Shown: positions 26,428 through 34,591 of the stretch, in pieces
Position numbering within the stretch: position 1 is the stretch's first letter
How the letters are laid out: every line of letters begins with the position of its first letter
Notes under the pieces: generated by a model
Database searches by the model: none
Told to the model about the DNA's origin: nothing
What the model saw: the letters and a program-made list of their open reading frames with translations, nothing else
Made by a program: the position numbers and the translations under genes
NCBI GenBank assembly: GCA_022791635.1
Contig: JAAVZL010000018.1
Span: forward strand, 1 to 34,591
From: Lachnospiraceae bacterium
GTDB taxonomy: Bacteria > Bacillota > Clostridia > Lachnospirales > Lachnospiraceae
Direction: 5' to 3'
Length of the DNA stretch: 34,591 nt

Positions 26428-26682
26428 TTACTTACTGCTCAAAAACTTCTCTATATTGGCCATGGCTTCCTCCTCGTCCTCGCCGCTGGCCGAGACGGTT
26501 ACCGTCTCTCCTGCGTAAAGTCCGAGGGTCATCATCCCCATAATGCTTTTGGCGTTTACCTTTTTGTTATCACTTTCCACATAAATCTCACTGCCATACT
26601 GACTTGCCACCTGTACCAGCAGCGCCACCGGTCGTGCTTCCAGACCGTTCGGAATCTGAATCGTGATTTCTTGCTTAATCAT
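26428..26682 (-). CDS. HPr-family phosphocarrier-like protein with Glu15 (Crh-like)
   Basis: An 84-residue HPr fold. The active-site motif that is GLHARP in PTS HPr reads GLEARP, with Glu at position 15. The regulatory Ser46 is kept in NAKSIMGMMTLGL. Without His15 it cannot pass phosphate through the PTS, but could still be phosphorylated at Ser46 by HPr kinase and act as a corepressor of CcpA, as Bacillus Crh does with Gln15. Its ATG overlaps the whiA stop by 4 bp (ATGA), so the two are translationally coupled. Position beside whiA and rapZ parallels Bacillus crh. Naming it crh would overstate the evidence. Confidence 0.93.
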   Translation of the reverse strand: MIKQEITIQIPNGLEARPVALLVQVASQYGSEIYVESDNKKVNAKSIMGMMTLGLYAGETVTVSASGEDEEEAMANIEKFLSSK

Positions 26683-27578
26683 AATAAACTTTCCTCCTTG
26701 TGCTCCCTTAGCTCCTCTGCAATGAGACTCAGTTTCCTCAGCCTGTGGTTCACACCCGACTTTCCCACAGAAGGCGTCAGCATCTGTCCTAACTCCTTCA
26801 ATGTGGCCTCCGGCTGTTCCAGGCGAAGCTCCGCTATCTCGGTCAAACCCTCCGGAAGCTGGTCAAACCCGATTGTTGCTTTGATATATTGTATATCTTC
26901 AATCTGCTTTACCGCTGCAGAAACGGTCTTGTTTAAGTTGGCAGTCTCACAGTTCACCTGCCTGTTCACAGAATTGCGCATATCCTTTAATATGCGGATA
27001 TTTTCAAAATTCATAAGGGCCACATGGGCCTCCATAACATTTAAAGCGTCCACAATTTGTGCGCCCTCTTTGATGTATACAACCTGATTCTTCTTACGCT
27101 TTGTCACCCTGGCCTCAATGCCAAAGCTTCCAATCATCTCACAGAGCTTATCCGCTTTCTCAAGACTGTTACAGACAATCTCAAAATGATAACCCTTCTC
27201 CGGATCGCTGACAGACCCGGAAGCCAGAAAGGCTCCACGGATAAACGCCCGCTTACAGCAAAGATTCTGAATCAGCACATGTCTTACAGCAGAAAGATCC
27301 CCATAAGAAACGACCTCAAAGCTGCGTCCTCCCTTTAAGCTCTTATTCTGCCTCACAGACACGTCCAGTCTTATATTAAAGGTTTTTTTCAACAATGTAA
27401 AGTACTTTCTTGCAACTGCCAGATTTTCCGTGTGCATCCGAAGAGCCAAAGGGCCATCCTCTCCCTCTGTCACACGGCTGCAAAAACCCAAAATTGCCGC
27501 GATCTCCGCCAGCTGGCAATGCCGGGCCCCGGGAATCTGCCTGGACAATTCTTCCTTGATTTCACTGGAAAAAGACAT
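26679..27578 (-). CDS. whiA: Sporulation/division regulator WhiA
   Basis: A 299-residue WhiA. The N-terminal half has the LAGLIDADG-endonuclease-like fold (CCKRAFIRGAFLASGS near 110-125). The C-terminal helix-turn-helix lies at about 235-285, including LRLEQPEATLKELGQML and GKSGVNHRLRK. It is a DNA-associated protein tied to cell division, and in sporulating actinobacteria to septation. It lies 60 bp downstream of rapZ and overlaps HPr by 4 bp. In Bacillus yvcK sits between rapZ and whiA; here there is no room for it. Confidence 0.96.
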   Translation of the reverse strand: MSFSSEIKEELSRQIPGARHCQLAEIAAILGFCSRVTEGEDGPLALRMHTENLAVARKYFTLLKKTFNIRLDVSVRQNKSLKGGRSFEVVSYGDLSAVRHVLIQNLCCKRAFIRGAFLASGSVSDPEKGYHFEIVCNSLEKADKLCEMIGSFGIEARVTKRKKNQVVYIKEGAQIVDALNVMEAHVALMNFENIRILKDMRNSVNRQVNCETANLNKTVSAAVKQIEDIQYIKATIGFDQLPEGLTEIAELRLEQPEATLKELGQMLTPSVGKSGVNHRLRKLSLIAEELREHKEESLL

Positions 27579-27638
27579 CTGTTACCTCATATCATTTATC
27601 ATTACTCAGACAGCGGGACTGTTATTAGCTTCTGCCGT

Positions 27639-28517
27639 TTAATGAGCTTTTACAATGGCATCTTTTTCAATATCCCGATGCTCGCACCGGACTACGTAAT
27701 CTCCATTTTCTTTCAGACGCTCATACAAACGATTCGCCAGGGTCACGGAGCGGTGCTTTCCTCCCGTACAGCCCACGGCAATGACCAGCTGATTCTTCCC
27801 TTCCTGCACATAGTTGGGAAGGAGGAAGCGTATCATGTCCTCCAGCTTATCCAGGAAGCAGTGAGCCGACTCAAAGCCCATGACATAGTCCTGTACCTCC
27901 TTATCATTTCCGTTGAGCCTGCGCAGCTCCTCAATGTAGTAAGGATTGGGAAGAAAACGCACGTCGAACACCAGGTCCGCATCGTTGGGAATCCCGAATT
28001 TAAATCCAAAGGAAAGAACAGAGATCACAAGATTTCTGAATTCTCTGTTTTGTACAAATATTTTGTCCAGCTCCACCCGAAGCTCTCTTGTGAGAAGGCT
28101 GCTGGTATCGATAATGTAATCCGCCTGCTTCTTCAAAAAGGTCAGCCGCTCCCGCTCCTTCTCAATTCCCTGAGCAATGCGCCCGTCCCCTGCCAAAGGA
28201 TGATTTCTCCGGGTCTCTTTGTACCGCTTTATGAGTACATGATCGGCGGCGTCCAGAAAAAGGATCTCATAGGTGTAGCCGGCCATCGCCAGCTCCTCCA
28301 GGGCGTGCTGCAGATCGCTTAACGCCTGTCCGTTCCGCACGTCAATGCCCAGGGCTACCTTGGCAATCTCGCTGGTGCCGGAATAGACAAGCTCTGAGAA
28401 CTTCCCCATCAGAGAGATCGGGAGATTATCCACACAAAAATAGCCCGCATCCTCCAGCATCCGAAGGGAGGTCCCCCTTCCCGCCCCGGACATACCCGTT
28501 ACAATCACAAAGCGCAC
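27639..28517 (-). CDS. rapZ: RapZ/YvcJ family nucleotide-binding protein with altered Walker A
   Basis: A 292-residue RapZ/YvcJ protein. The N-terminal P-loop domain reads GMSGAGRGTS (8-17), where the family has GxSGAGK[ST]: the Walker A lysine is Arg14 and the next residue Gly15. LEDAGYFCVDNLP follows as normal. The C-terminal domain, which in E. coli binds small RNAs controlling GlmS, has the conserved GCTGGKHRSV. The start is GTG at 28517, with AGGTGATG upstream. Nucleotide hydrolysis is likely weak or lost (inference). The upstream gap of 247 bp to murB holds the tandem structured repeat at 28534-28760, in the transcribed leader of this gene. Confidence 0.95.
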   Translation of the reverse strand: MRFVIVTGMSGAGRGTSLRMLEDAGYFCVDNLPISLMGKFSELVYSGTSEIAKVALGIDVRNGQALSDLQHALEELAMAGYTYEILFLDAADHVLIKRYKETRRNHPLAGDGRIAQGIEKERERLTFLKKQADYIIDTSSLLTRELRVELDKIFVQNREFRNLVISVLSFGFKFGIPNDADLVFDVRFLPNPYYIEELRRLNGNDKEVQDYVMGFESAHCFLDKLEDMIRFLLPNYVQEGKNQLVIAVGCTGGKHRSVTLANRLYERLKENGDYVVRCEHRDIEKDAIVKAH

Positions 28518-28533
28518 ACCATCACCTCTATTT

Positions 28534-28760
28534 CAGTTCCGTAATGTCTCTTCCAGCGCCCTTAGACTAGAACAATTTCCAGCCATAAAAACGTATGTCT
28601 GTAAATTGTTCTGGCACTGTCGAGACATTACTGATTCCAGTTCCGTAATGTCTCTTCCAGCGCCCTTAGACTAGAACAATTTCCAGCCATAAAAACATAT
28701 GTCTGTAAATTGTTCTGGCACTGTCGAGACATTACTGATTCCAGTTCCGTAATGTCTCTT
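28534..28760. repeat. Tandem repeat of a 104-bp structured unit (2.2 copies)
   Basis: Unit 1 is 28534-28637, unit 2 is 28638-28741 and a partial third ends at 28760. Units 1 and 2 differ by one base (acgtatg / acatatg). Each holds two stem-loops on the transcribed strand. Stem A is GAGACATTAC/GTAATGTCTC around a 13-nt loop and spans the unit junctions (28622-28654 and 28726-28758). Stem B is AGAACAATTT/AAATTGTTCT (28569-28578 with 28603-28612) around a 24-nt loop. The period is not a multiple of 3, so it is not a protein repeat. Confidence 0.95.
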
Positions 28761-28764
28761 CTTT

Positions 28765-29676
28765 CTAAAATCCTAGCAGCTTCACTTCCAGCTCTAAGTC
28801 CACTCCGAATTTCCTGCGGACTTCCTGCTGCACGTGGGACACCAGGTCCCGCACGTCCTGAGCGGTGGCCTCGCCCCGGTTGATCACAAAGCCGCAATGC
28901 TTCTCCGAAATCTGGGCGTCTCCTACCCGGAAGCCCCGAAGCCCTGCGTCCATAATGAGCTTTCCTGCAAAATAGCCCTCCGGCCTCTTAAAGGTGCTGC
29001 CGGCGCTCGGGTATTCCAGAGGCTGCTTTCCCGTCCGCGCCTCCTTGAGCTCCAGCATCCTGGCTTCAATCGCTTCCTTATCTCCCTCAGCCAGGTCCAA
29101 TACGGCCTCCAGAACAATATAATGCTCCCTGGCCACACTGCTGGTCCGGTAGCCAAGCTCCAGCTCTTCCCTTGAAAGCCTCAGCTGCTCTCCGTTTTCC
29201 GTTAAAACAAGAGCCTCCCGCACCACATCCTTCATCTCGCCGCCGTAGGCGCCTGCATTCATCACAAGGGCGCCACCCACGGTTCCCGGGATTCCGGAAG
29301 CAAATTCCAGTCCGGTAAGCCCCTCCTTTGCGACCATGTGAGCCGCCTTCACCAGCAAGGCGCCGGAACAGGCATACAGGGTCCGGCCCTCTATACGAAT
29401 CTCGTTCCAATTCTGAAACAGCTGAATGATTACTCCGTTGTAGCCCTCATCACTGACTAAAACATTGCTTCCGTTTCCGAGAATGTAATAGTCCTCTCCA
29501 AATGCATGGCAGGCTTTAAGTATCGCTGCAAGCTGTTCCTGCGTTCTCGGAAGGCAGAAGTATTTTGCCGGTCCCCCGATCCGAAAGGTGGTATGCTTTT
29601 TCAGTGGTTCCTCTGTCAGTACCTGGCCTTCTTCCCCAAGGATCTCACGTAGTCTTTCACAAAACTCCTGCTTCAT
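28765..29676 (-). CDS. murB: UDP-N-acetylenolpyruvoylglucosamine reductase
   Basis: A 303-residue FAD- and NADPH-dependent reductase making UDP-MurNAc for peptidoglycan. The FAD-binding domain shows HTTFRIGGPA (28-37), GNGSNVLVSD and GIPGTVGGALVMNAGAYGG. The substrate domain has the YPSAGSTFKRP serine motif and the C-terminal EKHCGFVIN glutamate motif. It is the type IIb form typical of Gram-positives. ATG 29676 follows AGGAG. It heads the murB-rapZ-whiA-HPr operon, after the uvrA terminator. Confidence 0.97.
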   Translation of the reverse strand: MKQEFCERLREILGEEGQVLTEEPLKKHTTFRIGGPAKYFCLPRTQEQLAAILKACHAFGEDYYILGNGSNVLVSDEGYNGVIIQLFQNWNEIRIEGRTLYACSGALLVKAAHMVAKEGLTGLEFASGIPGTVGGALVMNAGAYGGEMKDVVREALVLTENGEQLRLSREELELGYRTSSVAREHYIVLEAVLDLAEGDKEAIEARMLELKEARTGKQPLEYPSAGSTFKRPEGYFAGKLIMDAGLRGFRVGDAQISEKHCGFVINRGEATAQDVRDLVSHVQQEVRRKFGVDLELEVKLLGF

Positions 29677-29747
29677 GCGGCTCTCCTGCTCTAAGTAATT
29701 CTTGTCATTTTCTCAAATTCAGCTCTGTTTTAATCTAAGTATATGCC

Positions 29748-29779
29748 AAAACATCGGAAAGTACAACCCCTTTCCGATG
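29748..29779 (-). terminator. Rho-independent terminator after uvrA
   Basis: On the minus strand CATCGGAAAG (29779-29770) pairs with CTTTCCGATG (29761-29752) around 8 nt, followed by TTTT. It lies 13 bp after the uvrA stop and separates the uvr genes from murB. Confidence 0.85.
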
Positions 29780-29792
29780 CTCTGCCTACCAT

Positions 29793-32630
29793 TCACTTTT
29801 GTCTTGTTGTATTTAAATACTTCTTCAAATACTGTCCCGTATAGGAAACCGACTGCCCGGCAACCTCTTCTGGGGTCCCTGTGGCAATCACGGTTCCGCC
29901 CCGGTCTCCTCCTTCCGGACCCATATCAATGATATAATCTGCCGTTTTGATCACGTCCAGATTATGCTCAATCACTACAACCGTATTTCCGCCCTCTGCC
30001 AACCGCTTAAGAATCTCCGTCAGCTTATGCACATCCGCAAAATGCAGACCTGTGGTGGGCTCGTCCAGAATATAAATGGTCTTTCCCGTACTTCGGCGGC
30101 TCAGCTCCGTGGCCAGCTTAATCCGCTGGGCCTCTCCTCCGGAGAGGGTAGTGGAGGGCTGTCCCAGCTTAATGTAGGACAGACCCACGTCATAGAGGGT
30201 CTCTATTTTCCGCTTGACGGATGGCACATGCTCGAAAAAGCTTAAGGCTTCCTCCACGGTCATATCCAACACATCAAAAATGCTCTTGCCCTTATATTTC
30301 ACATCCAAGGTCTCCCGGTTATAGCGCTTTCCCTGACAAACCTCACAGGGCACATACACATCCGGAAGGAAATGCATCTCAATCTTGATGATTCCGTCTC
30401 CGGAGCAGGCCTCGCAGCGGCCGCCCTTCACGTTGAAGCTAAAGCGTCCTTTTTTGTAGCCCTTGCTCTTGGCATCGGCTGTGGCCGCAAAGAGATCCCG
30501 AATCTGATCAAAGACGCCGGTGTAGGTGGCCGGATTGGAACGGGGCGTCCGTCCGATAGGGGACTGGTCAATAGCGATCACCTTATCAAGCTGCTCCGCC
30601 CCCAGAATTCCTTTGTTCTTTCCGGGAATGGTTCTGGCCCGATTCAGCTTCTTGGCCAGGGTTTTGTACAAAATCTCATTTACCAGAGAGCTTTTCCCGG
30701 AACCGGACACGCCGGTGACGCAGGTCATGACTCCAAGAGGGAACTCCACGTCAATCTTTTTCAGATTGTTTTCCTGGGCGCCTTTTACCGTCAGCCAGCC
30801 GGTCGGAGTCCGGCGGCTTTCGGGCACGGGAATCTGAAGCCTGCCGCTTAAGTAGGCTCCCGTAATGGATTCCGGACAAGCCTTGATCTCCTCCGCAGTT
30901 CCGGCTGCCACCACTTTTCCACCGTGCTCTCCTGCTCCCGGTCCGATATCCACAATGTAATCCGCCGCATACATGGTATCCTCATCATGCTCCACCACCA
31001 CCAGGGTATTCCCCAGATCCCGAAGGCGCTTCAAGGTAGCCAGAAGCTTGTCATTGTCCCGCTGGTGAAGGCCGATGCTGGGCTCGTCCAGAATGTAGGC
31101 CACTCCCACCAGGCCGGAGCCAATCTGGGTAGCCAGGCGGATTCTCTGTGCCTCACCTCCGGAAAGACTTCCGGTGGCCCTTGCCAGGGTCAAATATTCC
31201 AGGCCCACATCAATCAGAAAGCCAATGCGCGCCCGAATTTCCTTGAGAATCTGAGCGCCAATCAGCTCCTGCTGAGGCGTCAGCTTCAAATTCTGCAAAA
31301 ACTCGTGGAGCTTCAGCACGGACATGGCCGTAAGCTCATAGATATTTTTATCGGCAATGGTCACAGCCAGAGAGGTATTCTTAAGCCTCTGTCCCCCACA
31401 GCTTTTACAGGGTGTGATGCGCATAAAGCTCTCGTACTCCTGCCGCATAATCTCGGAGCCGGTCTCCCGATAACGGCGCTCCACATTTTTGATGAGCCCT
31501 TCAAAGGTGACATCATAGACGCCCTCGCCCCGCTGGCCCTTGTAGTGTACCTTCATGTGCTTTCCGCCGGTTCCGTGTATGAGGGCCTGCTGAACCTTTG
31601 GATCCAGATCCTCATAAGGGGTATTCAGATCAAAACGGTACTCCTCCGCCATTGCCTTTAAAATGGCATAGGTAAAGCTGGAGGGATCCGTACAGGACTG
31701 CCATCCGGTCACCGCGATCGCTCCCTGAGCAATGCTTAAGGATTTGTCCGGTATCATCAGATCCTCGTCAAATTCCATCTTATATCCAAGTCCAAAGCAG
31801 TCCGGACAGGCGCCGAAGGGATTGTTGAAGGAAAAGCTTCTGGGCTCCACCTCCTCCATACTGATGCCGCAGTCCGGGCAGGCATAGCTGGAGCTGAAGG
31901 TCAGCACCTCGCCGTCGATCACATCCACCACCAGAAGACCGTCCGAGAGATTCATCACCGTCTCAATGGAATCTGCCAGACGGCGCTCAATCCCCTCCTT
32001 TACCACCAGGCGGTCCACCACAATTTCAATCAGATGCTTGACATTCTTGTCCAGCTTGATTTCCTCGGAAAGCTCATAGAGATTGCCGTCAATTTTCACC
32101 CGGACAAAGCCGCTTTTTCTGGCCTGCTCCAGCACCTTTACATGCTCTCCTTTACGTCCCTTGACCACCGGAGCAAGAAGCTGAATCCGAGTGCGCTCCG
32201 GCAAGGCCATAATCTGGTCTACCATCTGATCCACGCTCTGCTTTTTAATCTCCTTGCCGCATTTGGGACAGTGGGGAATTCCCACCCTTGCAAACAGGAG
32301 ACGAAAATAGTCATAAACTTCCGTCACGGTTCCCACAGTGGAACGGGGATTCCGATTGGTGGACTTCTGGTCTATGGAGATAGCCGGTGACAGACCCTCA
32401 ATGCTTTCCACGTCCGGCTTCTCCATCTGTCCCAAGAACTGCCTTGCATAGGAGGACAGGGACTCCATATAGCGGCGCTGTCCCTCTGCGTAAATGGTAT
32501 CAAAGGCTAAAGATGATTTTCCGGAACCACTTAAGCCGGTCAGCACCACGAATTCCTCTCTGGGGATATCGATACTCAAATCCTGTAAGTTGTGCTCGTT
32601 TGCTCCTCGAATTTTGATATAATTTTTCAT
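29793..32630 (-). CDS. uvrA: Excinuclease ABC subunit A
   Basis: A 945-residue nucleotide-excision-repair damage sensor. There are two ABC ATPase modules, with Walker [10 protein letters not shown] near 31-39 and GVSGSGKSS near 635, each followed by a signature LSGGEAQRI. Zinc-binding cysteine pairs are visible (CPKCG, CPDCG, CKSCGG, CEACSG). UvrA2 loads UvrB at lesions. ATG 32630 gives the conserved [15 protein letters not shown] start with GAGGAG upstream; a frame reaching 32717 lacks a ribosome binding site. It lies 140 bp after uvrB and is likely co-expressed with it. Confidence 0.97.
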   Translation of the reverse strand: MKNYIKIRGANEHNLQDLSIDIPREEFVVLTGLSGSGKSSLAFDTIYAEGQRRYMESLSSYARQFLGQMEKPDVESIEGLSPAISIDQKSTNRNPRSTVGTVTEVYDYFRLLFARVGIPHCPKCGKEIKKQSVDQMVDQIMALPERTRIQLLAPVVKGRKGEHVKVLEQARKSGFVRVKIDGNLYELSEEIKLDKNVKHLIEIVVDRLVVKEGIERRLADSIETVMNLSDGLLVVDVIDGEVLTFSSSYACPDCGISMEEVEPRSFSFNNPFGACPDCFGLGYKMEFDEDLMIPDKSLSIAQGAIAVTGWQSCTDPSSFTYAILKAMAEEYRFDLNTPYEDLDPKVQQALIHGTGGKHMKVHYKGQRGEGVYDVTFEGLIKNVERRYRETGSEIMRQEYESFMRITPCKSCGGQRLKNTSLAVTIADKNIYELTAMSVLKLHEFLQNLKLTPQQELIGAQILKEIRARIGFLIDVGLEYLTLARATGSLSGGEAQRIRLATQIGSGLVGVAYILDEPSIGLHQRDNDKLLATLKRLRDLGNTLVVVEHDEDTMYAADYIVDIGPGAGEHGGKVVAAGTAEEIKACPESITGAYLSGRLQIPVPESRRTPTGWLTVKGAQENNLKKIDVEFPLGVMTCVTGVSGSGKSSLVNEILYKTLAKKLNRARTIPGKNKGILGAEQLDKVIAIDQSPIGRTPRSNPATYTGVFDQIRDLFAATADAKSKGYKKGRFSFNVKGGRCEACSGDGIIKIEMHFLPDVYVPCEVCQGKRYNRETLDVKYKGKSIFDVLDMTVEEALSFFEHVPSVKRKIETLYDVGLSYIKLGQPSTTLSGGEAQRIKLATELSRRSTGKTIYILDEPTTGLHFADVHKLTEILKRLAEGGNTVVVIEHNLDVIKTADYIIDMGPEGGDRGGTVIATGTPEEVAGQSVSYTGQYLKKYLNTTRQK

Positions 32631-32770
32631 ATTGCTCCTCTTTTTTCTCGTATATGGTTCAGTATGATGTATCTTTCGCTTTTTGATACTTCGATTGACT
32701 GCCTGGACCTGCTTCAATATTGCTTTGTACGCTTAGGCATCAAAAGCGTATTCCATCATGTCAACTCTTT

Positions 32771-34591
32771 TTACATTTCATGAATTTGCTTTTTCAGCTC
32801 GATCATACGATCACGCAGCTCTGCAGCCGTCTCGAAATCCAGCTCCGCCGCAGCCTTTTTCATCTTCTTCTCGATATCCGCCACCAGCTTCTCCAGCTCC
32901 TTCTTGCTCATGGATTCCGGATCCTTCTCGAATTGCAGATCCTTCTGAGCAATTTCCTTGGAAATACTGATGAGATCCCGGACAGATTTTTGGATGGTCT
33001 GCGGGGTAATTCCGTGCTCCTGATTGTATTTTTCCTGAATCTCCCGGCGGCGTTCCGTCTCGTCAATGGCCAAATGCATGGAGTCCGTGATGGTATCCGC
33101 ATACATAATCACGCGGCCTTCGGAATTTCTGGCTGCACGGCCAATGGTCTGAATCAGGGAAACCTCGGACCTCAGAAAGCCTTCCTTATCTGCATCCAGG
33201 ATGGCCACCAGGGTAATCTCCGGTATATCCAGACCCTCACGAAGCAGATTGATTCCCACCAGCACGTCAAAGACGTCCAGACGCATATCCCGGATAATCT
33301 GAGTCCGCTCCAGGGTATCTATATCTGAGTGGAGGTATTTCACACGGATTCCCAGCTCCCGCATATAATCGGTCAAATCCTCTGCCATCCGCTTGGTGAG
33401 GGTGGTGATCAGAATCTTATGGCCTGCCGCCGTCTCCTTGTTAACCTCCCCGATCAGATCATCAATCTGGCCTTCCACAGGGCGCACCTCCACTTTAGGA
33501 TCCAAAAGTCCCGTGGGGCGGATAATCTGCTCTGCCCGGAGAAACTCATGATCCTCCTCATAGGGTCCGGGGGTGGCGGACACAAAGAGAATCTGATCTA
33601 TTTTACTTTCAAATTCTCCAAAATTCAAGGGGCGATTGTCCTTGGCGGAGGGCAGACGAAAGCCGTAGTCCACCAAGGTATTTTTCCTGGACTGGTCTCC
33701 TGCATACATGCCGCGGATCTGGGGTATGGTTTTGTGGGACTCGTCGATGATGATCAAAAAATCCTCCGGGAAATAGTCCATCAGGGTGTTGGGAGGCACT
33801 CCCGGAGCCAGTCCCGCCAAATGCCGGGAATAATTCTCTATACCGGAGCAGAAGCCCGTTTCCTTAAGCATCTCAATGTCAAAATTGGTCCGCTCGGCAA
33901 TCCGCTGCGCCTCCAAAAGCTTGTCCTCGCCCTTAAAATAGCGGATGCGCTCTTCCAGCTCCTCCTCAATGGCCTTGGCCGCCCTTCGGATCTGATCTGC
34001 CGGAACCACATAGTGGGAGGCCGGAAATATGGCCACGTGCTGCCGGGAGCCTTTGATCTCTCCGGTCAGCACGTCAATCTCGGTAATACGGTCAATCTCG
34101 TCCCCGAAAAATTCCACCCGGATGGCGGTATCCATCTCACTGGCCGGTATAATCTCCAGAACATCTCCTCTCACCCGGAAGGTTCCCCGTTTGAAATCCA
34201 TGTCATTGCGGTCATATTGGATGTCCACCAGCTGCCGCAGGACCTCGTCCCGATCTTTTTGCATGCCCGGCCGGAGGGATACCATCATTTTCTCAAAGTT
34301 CTCCGGCTCACCCAGACCATAGATGCAGGACACGGAGGAGACTACGATAACGTCCCGGCGCTCGATGAGCGCCGCCGTGGCGGACAGGCGGAGCTTATCG
34401 ATCTCGTCGTTGACGGAGGAGTCCTTGGCGATGTAGGTGTCGCTGGAGGGGACGTAGGCTTCGGGTTGGTAGTAGTCGTAGTAGGAGACAAAATACTCTA
34501 CTGCGTTATCAGGGAACATCTCCTTGAATTCTCCGTACAACTGAGCAGCAAGCGTTTTATTATGTGCTATAACGAGAGTGGGCTTCTGCAA
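32771..34591 (-). CDS. uvrB: Excinuclease ABC subunit B, N-terminus beyond window
   Basis: The last 607 codons of UvrB, the helicase-like repair subunit that verifies damage and recruits UvrC. The window edge cuts it inside the first RecA-like domain: the first codon here is an internal TTG, and the Walker A lies upstream off the edge (about 50-60 residues missing from a family length of about 660). Visible are the beta-hairpin region ([14 protein letters not shown]), IIDESHKT, the helicase motifs ending in QTIGRAARN, and the C-terminal UVR domain ([13 protein letters not shown]) that contacts UvrC. The stop is 140 bp before uvrA. Confidence 0.97.
   Translation of the reverse strand: MQKPTLVIAHNKTLAAQLYGEFKEMFPDNAVEYFVSYYDYYQPEAYVPSSDTYIAKDSSVNDEIDKLRLSATAALIERRDVIVVSSVSCIYGLGEPENFEKMMVSLRPGMQKDRDEVLRQLVDIQYDRNDMDFKRGTFRVRGDVLEIIPASEMDTAIRVEFFGDEIDRITEIDVLTGEIKGSRQHVAIFPASHYVVPADQIRRAAKAIEEELEERIRYFKGEDKLLEAQRIAERTNFDIEMLKETGFCSGIENYSRHLAGLAPGVPPNTLMDYFPEDFLIIIDESHKTIPQIRGMYAGDQSRKNTLVDYGFRLPSAKDNRPLNFGEFESKIDQILFVSATPGPYEEDHEFLRAEQIIRPTGLLDPKVEVRPVEGQIDDLIGEVNKETAAGHKILITTLTKRMAEDLTDYMRELGIRVKYLHSDIDTLERTQIIRDMRLDVFDVLVGINLLREGLDIPEITLVAILDADKEGFLRSEVSLIQTIGRAARNSEGRVIMYADTITDSMHLAIDETERRREIQEKYNQEHGITPQTIQKSVRDLISISKEIAQKDLQFEKDPESMSKKELEKLVADIEKKMKKAAAELDFETAAELRDRMIELKKQIHEM

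Noticed and set aside
28534..28760. CRISPR array
   Set aside because: The entire 104-bp unit is repeated, with no variable spacers between short constant repeats, and no cas genes are present.
28628..28897. Minus-strand open frame of 89 codons across the tandem repeat and the murB end
   Set aside because: It runs out of frame through murB and into a repeat whose 104-bp period is not a multiple of 3.
32736..32764. TTGACA as a promoter for uvrA
   Set aside because: The -35 is perfect, but the hexamer 17 bp downstream is GATGCC, and other spacings give no -10 either.

Overview
The window looks like chromosome from a Gram-positive Clostridia, most likely a Lachnospiraceae (Clostridium cluster XIVa) species. 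This rests on gene content and order rather than a database search: murB-rapZ-whiA-HPr in one operon, uvrB-uvrA together, MutS2 followed by an OmpR-type two-component pair, YhaM next to RlmD, strong AGGAGG-type ribosome binding sites, and an HPr of the Lachnospiraceae GLEARP type. Most of it is housekeeping DNA. No rRNA, tRNA, CRISPR array, transposase or phage gene was seen.

Layout. 1-3794 (minus): an HtrA-like membrane protein, YhaM exoribonuclease and RlmD 23S rRNA methyltransferase (running off the left edge), tightly spaced. 4011-10346 (plus): mutS2, an OmpR-type regulator, its histidine kinase and a DUF885 lipoprotein. 10353-15523: an accessory block with two related EstA-type esterases, an MFS transporter, a decayed family-5 solute-binding protein gene and a LacI-type regulator that has lost the start of its ligand domain. 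15529-18031: an aconitase-family hydratase on the minus strand with its own promoter and a structured leader. 18034-21362: a second two-component system with a large sensor kinase. 21363-21716: the only gene-free stretch above 300 bp, holding a promoter, a candidate operator and a 221-bp near-perfect hairpin element. 21717-26300: degV, nadE, hslO and a SAM methyltransferase. 26428-29676: the murB-rapZ-whiA-HPr operon, ended by a strong terminator. 29793-34591: uvrA and most of uvrB.

The genes cover DNA and ribosome maintenance (mutS2, uvrA/B, rlmD, yhaM), envelope and cell division (murB, whiA, rapZ), redox and cofactor supply (hslO, nadE), lipid binding (degV) and carbohydrate or ester use (10.3-15.5 kb).

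The most unusual signals are not classical genes. (1) A 104-bp structured unit sits 2.2 times in tandem between murB and rapZ, directly in the transcribed leader of rapZ, a family that includes an RNA-binding protein. (2) A 221-bp hairpin element lies after degV, and a diverged fragment of it lies upstream of mutS2. (3) A small hairpin with a constant GCA loop, fused to a constant TAATAGGAGGA ribosome binding site, occurs with compensatory stem changes in front of both the aconitase-family gene and nadE. (4) Several regulatory or catalytic proteins have lost key residues: HPr has Glu at position 15, RapZ lacks the Walker A lysine, and the HtrA homologue lacks the catalytic histidine. (5) The SBP/LacI locus shows several separate in-frame deletions. 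No complete undescribed defence or mobile system was found.
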